NCBI RefSeq assembly: GCF_914767665.1
Contig: NC_059502.1
Location: 8,928,001 to 8,992,000, forward strand
Direction of reading: 5' to 3'
DNA length: 64,000 bases
DNA from: Harmonia axyridis
Taxonomy: Eukaryota > Arthropoda > Insecta > Coleoptera > Coccinellidae
The translations under genes were made by a program, and so were the position numbers. Below, piece by piece: positions 12,737 through 22,993 of the stretch (position 1 is its first letter; each line of letters starts with the position of its first letter). The notes under the pieces were generated by a model. That model made no database searches. It saw only the letters and a list, made by a program, of their open reading frames with translations, and was not told the DNA's origin.

Positions 12737-13042
12737 CTAGAATGGTCTCAAAAAATAAGGTTCATCTCGTCGATGGCGAATCAATTCTCGCCGGCCGGCC
12801 GGCCGTAAACACGATGACTCTTTCTTAATGGGCTTAGGCATACCTAATGCGAATAAGGTTTCGGTAAATATGGCAATTCGAAATATTGATTTAACATTTT
12901 CCCAAAGAAAGAGCTCACAAGGTTTGGAGATAATTTCATCACCAAATTTTGTTTTCAAAAAATGCTGGGTGGCAGGTGGCACCATCTTGTTGAAACCACA
13001 TTTACTCCAGGTTATTCTAGAAAGAAAAAAATCAGTTAACAT
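12737..13042 (-). pseudogene. Possible decayed Tc1/mariner-type transposase fragment
   Basis: The minus-strand frame contains LLKTKFGDEIIS-like residues (FLKTKFGDEIISKP) followed by FLWENVKS and a run of residues spaced like the KDTFGDRLISR ... FLWGYVKS region of the DDE family present four times in this window. The catalytic residues are not preserved. The match is weak and could be chance. Confidence 0.3.
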
Positions 13043-13734
13043 TATTCTATATTATTCTTCATTTACGGTCACTCTTCGACAATCACTCAGCCAGCATGAA
13101 TTTCACACATCACAGTGATTTTGTCTGGATTTTATAGTGTCCCAACTCTTTTATATGAATTTTCATAGCTGAATAATATTTTCGCTTAAATTGTTAATCA
13201 TTTGTAGTTGTTCAAGAGCAAACTCAGAGAATAAACGATGTTTACGTTGGTATAATGGCGTCAGAGTATTTTCATTCAGTTGAATGTTATAAGGATGTAA
13301 ACCCAAATATTTTCTTGAAATGTTGTTGTTTGAGAATGATTTGATTGTTGAGAATGACGTCGTACCGATACATTTGGATATTCTCTTACACTTGCTTTGT
13401 CGTAGCGATACTTTTGTATCGTGTAAAGATAATTCAGTTTCAAATTTGTCTACGATACAACGAATAATGAATCGATTACAACAATTTCAAAATAGAAAAT
13501 TAAATACATTATTTCATGTAGATATGGAATAAGTTTTTCTATATTCATACAAAATATGACGTTGATCACTTCATGAATATCTTAAAATATTTCCATCAAA
13601 TGGATCTATATTCATGTTTAGTTTTTATGTAGAATAATCACACAAATGTTCATGCCGAAATTCATATCATCTAGATGAAATAATGGACAACGATGAAATA
13701 ATAATAAATCTCATCTCAAATAATATACAATGTA
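13043..13734. other. Unassigned A+T-rich DNA
   Basis: No gene, RNA or repeat was recognised. The frame at 13320-13532 has no domain features. Confidence 0.45.
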
Positions 13735-14560
13735 TCCGTAAAGTATGGAACAAATTCATTTTTAGCAGAACAGACCATTTTAAAAAATAATCCTGAAACA
13801 TGTCGATTTTTTATTTTAATTTACCGTATTATAAAATAATAATCTAATATACAGGGTGAATTACTTTCGATTAATGACGTCACCGTCATTTTTTTTTTAA
13901 TGGACACCCCCATTTTATCTCAATTTTCCGATTACTCTAGCTGAGCTGATTCCAAAAATGTATCACATGTTGATTCCAATTGGTACAGAGTGAACAAAAA
14001 TAGAATAGTTTTGTGTGTGCTCATAAAGTAACGCGTAACATTCTTTATTAGTTAAATTAACAATATTATCAAAAATACTCATTGTTTAGCGGCAATTGGT
14101 TAGAATGTAACACCCTGTGGTTTGCTACATTTTTAGATTGATAAAAATGAGCTGTTCCCAAACATGTTTGGTACTTGTGGTCTAGCAGACAGAATATGAA
14201 AAAAATTATTTCTTATTTTTATACATTTTTATTAATTTAACTAATAAAGGTGTTAATTTAACTAATTAAGAATGTTACGCGTTACTTTATGAGCACACAC
14301 AAAATTTATATTTATATTTTTGTCCACCCTGTACCAATTGGAATCAACATGTGATACATTTTTCGAATCAGCTCAGCTAGAGTAATCGGAAAATTGAGAA
14401 AATGGGGATGTTCTATTTAAAAAAATGACGGTGACGTCATTGCTAGAAAGTAATTCATCCTGTATATTAAAATTAAAAATCGACGTGTTTCAGGATTATT
14501 TCTTAAAATGATCTGTTTAGCTAAAAATGAAGTTGTTCCATACTTTACGGTGTATAAAAC
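13735..14560. mobile_element. Foldback element, about 330-bp inverted arms
   Basis: The left arm (about 13735-14075) begins CCGTAAAGTATGGAACAA and includes ACAGGGTGAATTACTTTC, AATGACGTCACCGTCATT, ATCACATGTTGATTCCAATT and GTAACGCGTAACATTCTT. The right arm (about 14240-14560) holds their reverse complements in reverse order and ends TTGTTCCATACTTTACGG. The left arm has about 30 extra bases near 13830-13850. The centre is about 165 bp of A+T-rich DNA. No transposase frame is present; the frames at 14508-14816 belong to the arm and its flank. Confidence 0.85.
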
Positions 14561-15725
14561 AGATCTTGTTCATTATGCACAACAAAGTAAACATTTTGAT
14601 TGGCATAAATATACTCAAATTATATCAGATAAAGGTACCGAATGTTTCAACCAATTCAATTCATCTGAATTGGCCACTTCATATCTCGAAAATGTCAATA
14701 ATCTTCGGGTTGTTGAACAAAGCTCCCAAAACAATATATCCATTCATTTATACCTCTGGGAGATCCGCCATTCAATTAGCAACCACATGAAGGTTTTTTT
14801 CATTGCACTACAATGACGGTGCCGTTACAAAAGCTGTATCTATAGATTGTCAGTCACACTATCAACTGGTTGAAATGGACACAGGAAGAGTTGGAATGGA
14901 AGCGATTTGACACAGAGGTTCTGGTAATTAATCATGAAAGGAACTGGGACAGACAGTAGAATGTCCGGGGCGCTTTCCACCAGAGGCGGCTGATGAGGGA
15001 TGGTGAAAGGGGCAGTAACCTCCCCGTAAATCACTTTTCTAGGATTTAAACTTATAGTTAAATTCTGAACGTATATATGGAACTCTAAAACTGTTTTCTC
15101 AATACTTGCTGAATTAAATTTCCACAATTAATCGTATTTTCTGTGAAAACAGAAAAATCACGTGCCGCCACTGGATTCCACTGAAATTTATATCGTGTAT
15201 TCTGCAATGTGAGACAGCGGGTGGGACAGATAAATGGAATACAGTTATACTCAGTAATATTCAGATCGCGACATCGATTTGTGGATTCTAAACGTAAGGA
15301 ATGAAAATCTTTAAAAGTAACGGAAAGAGAAATTGGCACAGTAACTGTGAAAGTAACAAATTCTCACACATTTGTAAATTTGCAAGCCGTAAAGTTATAG
15401 GTACACAAAAAACGATTTTTTTGCTATTCTCTCTCGAAGTCTTGATGTAATTATCAGAAAATTTCAAGAGAATACAGAAATGTCCTTCTCTTATCGATGT
15501 ACCTCCTTTTATACATATATCAAGTGCGAGCGCCACTGTTCTATCTAGTAAGAACCCAAAACTCATTCAAATTCTTTATTGATCCCTTCGACATTACATT
15601 ATTTTTCTGGAAACGCAGGTTCTCTTATTAGAGGACATTGTGTCCCATTAAGATTAAATAAGTATGTATAAGCTGAATGTGGTATTTCATCAGTGCCAAT
15701 TAGTTATTGGAAATCGCAAGATTTT
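14561..15725. other. Unassigned DNA with unrecognised minus-strand open frames
   Basis: Two adjacent minus-strand frames (14840-15127 and 15085-15339) together read for about 170 codons, and the second contains several cysteines (TNRCRDL, YNCIPFICPTRC). I do not recognise a family. They might be a decayed coding relic or chance. Confidence 0.3.
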
Positions 15726-15729
15726 GCTT

Positions 15730-16830
15730 AGAGTGTCCTAGAAGTTCACTTCATTGTCCATCGCTGGCTAATACTTTCTCCCATCTTTCGAGCAGTGTAC
15801 GAATCGATCCAATTTTTTACTTCTTCAGAAAACCGGAAGTGCTGGTCAGTCAGGCCGTTTGTTATTGATCGAAACAAGTGATAATCCGAAAGAGCAACCT
15901 CCAAGTACATATGTCTTGACCACTTTCGCAACATGGGGTCGAGCATTGTCATGCTGTAAAATCACTTCATCATGTCTCTCGTTGTATTGCGGCCGTTTAT
16001 CTTTCAATGCTCAGCCCAAACGTATGGATTGCGTTCAATAATGATCGCCTCTAATTGTTTCAGTTTTAACAACTCCCACCAAATACTGAGCATGACCTTG
16101 GAAATGTGAATACACGGTTTGACCGTCAACGTGAGAGGGTCGAAATATCTCCATGATTTTCTGCGCTTGGGATTATCGCAATGAACCTATTTTTCTTCTC
16201 CAATCACAATGCGATGCAGACCCCTTCCATCTTTGCCTGTTGCTGTTCACTAGCAAACAAACTCCGTTCAACATATCTCGGCTTCAACTCGTACGGTACC
16301 CAATTTCCTTGTTCTGAATCATTCCCATGACGTTCAGCCGTTTTGAAATGGCTTGTTGCGTCACTCCCAATGATCCTGCCAATTCTTGTTGCGTTTGACA
16401 CTAGTCTTGATCAAGTAATGCCTCCAATTCTGCATCTTCAAAACCTTCTAGCTCCTACCGCCAAGCTGGTCTTCGATGTCTAAATCACCGTTCTTGAAGC
16501 GCTGAAACCACTCTCGGCTATTTCTTCCATTAATAGCGGCCGCATCATAGGTATTTGAGAGCATTCGATTAGCCTCAGCCGCAGATTTCTTAATATTGAA
16601 GCAGAAAATTATCTCCCGCAAATGACGAGAATTTGGCTCGTAAGCTGACATGTCAATCAAGAATAATTTTATAATGCAGCCACAAATCGACTAATATTTC
16701 GATGGCGTTATGTTAACAAATACCTAAGCTTAATTTATGACATCTACGACCTACTCATTTCGACTACCACTTACCACCACAGCCATCTATAGCAGAACGG
16801 CTGAAGCAAAGTTGTCAGAATTTCAATCAA
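15730..16830 (-). pseudogene. Mariner transposase pseudogene, copy M2
   Basis: This is the longest of the three copies of this mariner. The minus-strand reading contains REWFQRFKNGDLDIEDQ, a TQQELAGSLGVTQQAISK-like segment, WVPYELKPRYVERSLFAS, an IVIGEEK-like remnant where the first catalytic Asp should be, ALKDKRPQYNERHD, then SDYHLFRSITNGLTDQHF and a C-terminus near 15755. Several frameshifts and stops break it. About 16780-16830 matches the 5' flank of copy M1 (CTACAGCCATCTAT and following). Confidence 0.85.
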
Positions 16831-17254
16831 GAAACCACCCCCTGAATTTTTGACAAATCTTCACCAAACACCCTCTATATATAGAACAACAATTTTGCCC
16901 CAATAAAACCGAGTTTAACTTAATCCCGGATTAACTCACTCTCCTCCAAAATTTTTTCGTCGACAAGCTTAATCCACCCAAACACCGAAACGGCACAGAC
17001 AACAGCTATGCTAGGACAGTGGGGAGGGAGATCATCCCCATCTGGGGACATTTAAATTATCGTCTGGATCGATCGCGGCGCCTCCATCGGCTAATAGAGG
17101 CAAAGTATCGCAATCCCGCGGTTTATTTGACACATCGGGTCATTTCCCAGGAGTGCGGTGCGTTATCGTAGGACACAGTTTGCGGCGTCGGCCGCAGTCA
17201 CAATGCACGTAAAGTTTCAGCGCTCTCCTCGCTGTCCTGGATGAGATACGGCCG
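16831..17254. other. Unassigned DNA with CpG-rich block at about 16980-17260
   Basis: Non-coding. 16980-17260 is notably G+C- and CpG-rich and grades into the duplicated segment that begins near 17255. Confidence 0.45.
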
Positions 17255-17600
17255 CTCGGGCCGATTGAACACGCCAGATTAGCCGGTTATCGAGTCCTCG
17301 ATTCTGCGGCGGCCTGCTAGATTGTGCCGATGGGCACACAATAGACGGTTTAGACTGCTGGAATTGTCGGCGTGTTGATGAGTGATTAGAGGTTTACAGG
17401 TACTAATTAGGTTTGTGAAGGGTTTCATTTTGAATAGGCCGATATCTGGGCAACTGTCATCTTTTGACATTTGACAGGTGAAAACTATGTCATTGCTAAA
17501 AATGGAACGATAGACGCTCAAAAATTCACTGAATAAAATTGTAAATAAAATTGAGCTGTTGGGACAAGTTAGTGATGTGAAGAATCTTAACTGAGAATAT
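17255..17600. repeat. Direct repeat unit DR1 (about 345 bp)
   Basis: Nearly the same sequence recurs at 18147-18500 in the same orientation. Shared blocks include CACGCCAGATTAGCCGGTTA, GTCGGCGTGTTGATGAGTGA and TTGGGACAAGTTAGTGATGT. The two copies flank the mariner fragment M3. Open frames inside (17279-17521 and the matching 18091-18459) translate alike only because the DNA is duplicated. Confidence 0.9.
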
Positions 17601-17649
17601 TGCTGCTGTAGACGAAAACTTGGTAATTAGGCATTCCACAAATGACATT

Positions 17650-18146
17650 ACAACGTATTTTTTTAAGACGGTTTTGCCGTCGACGTGGAAGCATGGCCGG
17701 GATATCCCCATGATTTTCTGCAATGAACCCATTTTTGGTCCCCAGTCACAATGCGATGCAGAAATCCCTTGCGGCTTGGCCTTGCATGCAGCATTTTACA
17801 ACAAGCAAACAAACGCCGTTCAATATCTCTCGGCGTCAACTCGTACAGCACCCAATTTCCTTGTTTCTAAATCAATCTAATAATCCTGCCAATTCTTGTT
17901 GCGTTTGATACGAGTCTTGATCAATTAATGCCTCCAATTCTACATCTTCGAAATCCTTCTCTCTTCCACCGCCATGCTGGACTTTGACGTCAAAATCACC
18001 GTTCTTGAAGCGTTGAAACCACTCTCGGCACGTTCTTTCACTAATACCGGTCTCACTATAGATACATGAGAGCATTCGATGAGCCTCATCCTAAGATATC
18101 TTCATATTGAAGCAGAAAATTGAAACCTCCCGCAAATGACGAGAAT
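17650..18146 (-). pseudogene. Internally deleted mariner transposase fragment, copy M3
   Basis: The minus-strand reading contains ISERTCREWFQRFKNGDFDV, DQDSYQTQQELAGLLD, then KGFLHRIVTGDQKWVH with the catalytic Asp followed by Gln instead of the usual Glu, and SWGYPGHASTSTAKPS. The C-terminal half is missing. The 5' end runs straight into the duplicated segment at 18147. Confidence 0.85.
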
Positions 18147-18503
18147 TTGCTCGGGCCGATTGACCACGCCAGATTAGCCGGTTATCCAGTCCTCGATTCT
18201 GCGGCGGCATTCTAGATAGTACCGATGGGCACAATAGACAGTTTGGACTGCTGTAATTGTCGGCGTGTTGATGAGTGATTAGAGGTTCACAGGTACTAAT
18301 TAGGTTTGTGAAGGGTTTCAATTTGAATAGGCCGCTATCTGGGCAACTGTCATTTTTTGACATTTGACAGGTGAAAACTACGTCATTGCTAAAAATGGAA
18401 CGATAGACGCTTAAAAATTCACTACTTATATGGTGAATAAAATTGAGCTGTTGGGACAAGTTAGTGATGTGAAGAATCTTAACTGAACAACTGAGAATAC
18501 AGG
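18147..18503. repeat. Direct repeat unit DR2
   Basis: Second copy of the segment at 17255-17600, with scattered substitutions and a few short indels, e.g. an insertion around CTACTTATATGGTGAA near 18420. It ends near ACTGAGAATA, a string also present at the end of DR1. Confidence 0.9.
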
Positions 18504-18570
18504 GTGATTCACCGGGAAGGCCTATTAGACGTTTATGGAAAACTAATCATAATCTTGAACTGAGAGTTTT

Positions 18571-19872
18571 GTAAAGGGTGTTTTTTTAAGAGCTATAGAA
18601 CTTAAAATTGCAATAAAACAACGATGGATTATTCGATTGACATGAATTTTATTTATCAGCAAGATAATCTTGTGGCATTACATTTAAAATATGATTTTTG
18701 GCATATGACCGCCACATGGCTGGCTCGGATGTAGTCCAATCTGGACGTCCAATTTTCGATGACTTTTTCCAACATTTGTGGCCGTATATCGGCAATAACA
18801 TGGCGAATGTGGCCTCCCAATGGTCAAGGGTTTGTGGCTTATCCGCATAGACCAATGACTTTACATAGCCCCACAGAAAGTAGTCTTGCGGTGTTAAATC
18901 ACAAGATCTTGGAGGCCAATTCACAGGTCTAAAACGTGAAATTAGGCGGTCACCAAACGTGTCTTTCAATAAATCGATTGTGGTACAAACTGTGTGACAT
19001 GTTGCGCCGTCTTGTTGGAACCACAGCTCCTGGACATCATGGTTGTTCAATTCAGGAACAAAAAGTTAGTAATCATGGCTCTATACCGATCACCATTGAC
19101 TGTAACGTTCTGGCCATCATCGTTTTTGAAGAAGTACGGACCAATGATTCCACCAGCCCATAAAGCGCACCAAACAGTCAGTTTTTCTGGATGTAACGGT
19201 GTTTCCACATACACTTGAGGATTAGCTTCACTCCAAATGCGGCAGTTTTGTTTGTTGACGAAGCCATTCATCCAGAAATGCGCCTCATCGCTAAACAAAA
19301 TTCGCTTATGAAAATTGGGAACAACGGCAATCTTGGGCCCATTCGACGAATCTACGCCTTACTTGATGATCGTTTGGCTTCAATTCTTGCACCAGTTGGA
19401 ATTTGTAAGCACGCAAACCAAGATCCTTCCGCAAAATCTTCAATAAAGTGGATGGACACAGATCCAATTCCTGTGCTCGATGGCGGATAGACTCATTCGG
19501 GTCTTCCTCAATGCTACGCTCTACAGTAGCAATAGCTTCTTCTGTACGCACCGTACGGCGTCTCTGGGGATGCGAATTATCAATAAGAGTAAACGTGGTG
19601 CGAAAACGTTCCATGGTTAATCGAATTAACTACTCTGATGGACGATTTTGTCGACGATAAAATGGACGTAGTGGCGATACGTATTCCGCACAGAACCATT
19701 ATTTTCGAAATAAAATTGCACTATTTGTAAGCGTTGTTCAGGCGTAAGTCTATTCATGATGAATTGCCAAACCAAACTGAGAATAAATCACTTGACAGTT
19801 GTTAAATCGGTCGCCATCTTGAACAGTAATGCCAACTCAAAGTTATATACCTCGAAAAAAAACACCCTTTAT
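18571..19872 (-). pseudogene. Near full-length Tc1/mariner-family element with dead transposase (copy C)
   Basis: Complete ends: AAAGGGTGTTTTTTTAAGAG at 18571 and CTCGAAAAAAAACACCCTTT at 19872. On the minus strand the transposase starts MNRLTPEQRLQIVQFYFE near 19757. It continues with a helix-turn-helix/arm region (RTEEAIATVERSIEEDPNES), then FSDEAHFWMNGFVNKQN, WFQQDGATCHT, then WPPRSCDLTPQDYFLWG, so the three catalytic acidic positions can be placed. It is broken by a 1-nt loss after the NTYR codons, a stop before LIRLTMERF, a frameshift near 19310, another near 19050, and one near 18840. It is the only copy here retaining the N-terminal half, so it shows what copies B and D lost. Confidence 0.92.
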
Positions 19873-20930
19873 ACAAACAAGAAAATTATGACTTTCAGAT
19901 GTTAGTTAACAATTAGAAAATAATAACAATAAATGAGTTCATTCAAATAAATTAAGATGTTATTTGTCTGATGCGTGTTATTGCCACGAAAACACTCCAC
20001 TTATAATTGACATGCGGATTTAAAGACCCTATAGGACGCACCGAATAAAATCTGACCTCATCCGGACCCCTGATTCTCCCCAGGATTGATCTGACGACCC
20101 TAGTTCCTCGTGCTGTTGGGATATTTATTCGAAAATGCCTCAGAATCCATCAGGCTAGAGCAGGCAGCCAAGCCAGACAACTTTATTTCTTCGTGTACTC
20201 ACCTGTACAAAATTCCCAACAGCCCTATAATAATTATTTACTACCACCTTCCTATCCTCAGGTAGGCGGGCGTATAAGGAATCCAGCTAAATGTTTAATC
20301 AGAGAAGAGGCTGACTTGTCCCACGGGAAAAATTTCTGTTTGGGGAAAGGCAAGCGGAATCGTATCACGATTTCGAGTTATCAAAGTGATGAATTGATTC
20401 CCGACGAGATATATGATTCATCGATTGGCGTCTGGATCGTCTCAGTTTACTGGATTATGTTTATTTGAGCTCGATTTTATGTTGAGGATTTCCCATTCGG
20501 AATGTTGTTTGGTTAGACTGTAATTCTATTTCTATTGGTGATTTCGAAATCAGTCGGTACGTGTATAGGTTAGACGCTAACGCCATCTGTGTTTGGAAAC
20601 TAAACTAAAACTAAAAACTTTAAAAACTAATCTTCGCCCTAGTTGAAAAAAAGTTCTGTACTTCCTTGAAGCGATCCCAGATACTGGAGTTCATTAGAAC
20701 TCTGGAACTGGAGAACGAGCTGTAGACTACGAATGGCGAGGACAGCTCTGATATTGATGGCACAAAAGACCATAAATATGTCTTAAATATATAAATAAAA
20801 GGAGAAAATTTCGTGGTGAACGTTTTCAACCCCAAAAGAGGTATTTATGACTTCTAAATGCACGTTTTGGAGCTAACTGATTGGGACCACTTTGAAAATT
20901 GGTTACACTAATGCACTTAGGAAAAGTGTA
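19873..20930. other. Unassigned DNA
   Basis: No gene or repeat was recognised. The frame at 20193-20468 has no domain features and no splice context that links it to the downstream FKBP gene. Confidence 0.4.
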
Positions 20931-22110
20931 TTCGTCCAATTGAAAAATCCCCGGTCTGATGCACAGATGGCAGGGCTAGTATTAAATTCATATGATTTTT
21001 AGTTAATACCAACCTTCAAACGATACGTGTCAAAATTTGACAGCAGTCCGTCCATTAATTGAAGCAAAATCTTGGCTTGATGAAGAGTTTCCGGGGTCTG
21101 CACCAGGAAAATCAATTATCAGTCATCACTGAAAGTATGCTAAGGTTAAACGTGGTGAAATGAGCACCGAAGACGGCACACGCAGTGGACGCTCAAAAGA
21201 GGCTGTCACTGTCGAAGAAATAAAAAAGTTCACAAAATAATTTTGAATGACCGTAAAGTGAAGTTGATCGAGACAGCAGACATTCTGAAAATATCATCTG
21301 AACGTATACATTTCATCATTCATGAATATTTGTACATGAGAACATGTGTGCAAAATGGGTGCCGCGCGAGCTCGCACAATACATCAAAAGCAACAACCTG
21401 TTAATGATTCTGTGCAGTGCTTGAAGCTGTTTAAGTGCAATAAACCTGAATTTTTAAGTCGATATGTGACAATAGATGAAATGGCTCCATCATTTCACTC
21501 TGGAGTCCAATCGACAGTCAGCTGAGTGGACTGCGCACGATGAACCGAATCCAAAGCGAGGAAAAACAGTCAGCTGGCAAGGTTATGGCATAAGTATTCT
21601 GGGATGCGCAAGGTATAAAATTCATTGATTACCCCCAAATGGGCCAGACCATGAACAGCGATTATTATAAAGCGTTATTGGATCGTTTAAAGGATGAAAT
21701 CGTTAAAAAACGGCCCCATTTAAAGAAAAAAAGGTGCTATTTCATTAAGACAATGCGCCGTGTCACAAATCAATGAAAACAATGGCAAAATTGCATGAAT
21801 TGGGCTTCGAATTGCTTCTGCATCCACCGTATTCGCCTGATCTGGCCCCCAGCGACTTTTTCCTGTTCTCAGACCTCAAAAGAATGCACGCTGGTAAGAA
21901 ATTTAGCGCCGATGAAGAAGTAATCCCCGAAAATGAGGCCTATTTTGAAGTGAAAGACAAATCGTACTACAAAAATGGTATCGAAAAGTTGGAAGATCGC
22001 TATAGTCGCTGTATCGCCCTCGAAGGCAACTATATTGACTAATAAAATCGAATTTTGCCAAAAAAAATGTGTTTTACTATAGTAGACCGGGGACTTTTCA
22101 ATTGGCCTGT
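20931..22110 (+). pseudogene. Mariner element of the irritans (Himar1) type, decayed
   Basis: TA dinucleotides flank an element of about 1.18 kb. The right end reads (reverse complement) ACAGGCCAATTGAAAAGTCC then CCGGTCT, and the left end CCAATTGAAAAATCCCCGGT. The AAGTCCCCGGTCT core is the Himar1-type terminal sequence as I know it. The interior gives a transposase with many stops: SLDEEFPGSAPGKSI near 21080, VTIDEM with the first catalytic Asp near 21470, MNSDYYKALLDRLKDEI, HPPYSPDLAPSDFFLFSDLK with the last catalytic Asp, and KLEDRYSRCIALEGNYID at the end. The intact-looking frame at 21773-22042 is only its C-terminus. Confidence 0.9.
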
Positions 22111-22993
22111 TATTAATCTTTCTAGAGAATATTTTGAAAAACAATAAACTCACACAACTAGTTGTGTAATGATGGAATATCACTCAATGATTTCAATTGG
22201 ATTCCTGATTGAAAAAACACATGAATACAATATTTCTCCAAACAATATTTTTCAATTATTTCAAGTCGTTATAAAATTTGCCCTTATTCCTTAAATAAAA
22301 CATTACAGCCCCACCAACAAATCTCATATCGATAGTATGCCGTGTAAGCCATGCAGAAGGAACATCTCTCGAAGACACAGGATTTTCGAATTACCAGAAT
22401 GGAATAATCAGGACGTGTCGAATAGATGTAAAAATTTTACGATTACGACTTCCTTCTCTTGGCAGAAGCGCAAACTGATTCATGAATATTTGATGTATAC
22501 TCTTGACTCCTTCGCCTGGCACATGTGCGTCCTGGTGTGGAGATGTCTAGTCACGTGATATTGTGTTTTCTGGGAGATGATCGAGAAAAATGTCATTCCG
22601 TCTTGTTTATTTCACTGAATAGTAGAAGATGTTTAGACGGTTCTTCTGGGGAGATTCATGAATTATTATAATTTATTGTTTTTTGGTAAATGTCAAAAGA
22701 ACGAGGATGTTCTGGAATGATCTTCTGGTCCCAGTTGACCTCGTCTGATATTCGTTTGATTATCATTAAAACTAGATTTTAAGACTCGATCGTGTATTTA
22801 TTTATTTTAATTTATGAGTCAATTCATAAAATATGAAATAGAGAAAGAGAAGCTCTGTAACAATAGGATGTAGCAAAAAAATACTTATGAGGGGACAGAA
22901 TTTTTATTTATTTATCATCAAAACTTTTTATCGGAAATAGAATCATAAAATCTTAGTACAGCTAACCTCAATTCGATCCTTCTTCCCTTCTAG
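22111..22993. other. Unassigned DNA, intron or 5' flank of the FKBP14 gene
   Basis: A+T-rich, no exon recognised. The last 30 bases form a pyrimidine-rich acceptor (CCTTCTTCCCTTCTAG) for the exon that starts at 22994. The preceding FKBP exon, expected to end with codons for a GxKFDS-type stretch, was not found here. Confidence 0.5.

Noticed and set aside
17279..18459. Two similar minus-strand frames as a duplicated small gene family
   Set aside because: They translate alike because the DNA is duplicated; no domain and no start or splice context.
22111..22993. The missing upstream FKBP exon
   Set aside because: I looked for codons of a GxKFDS-type stretch followed by a GT donor in matching phase and found none; it may be outside the window or simply missed by eye.
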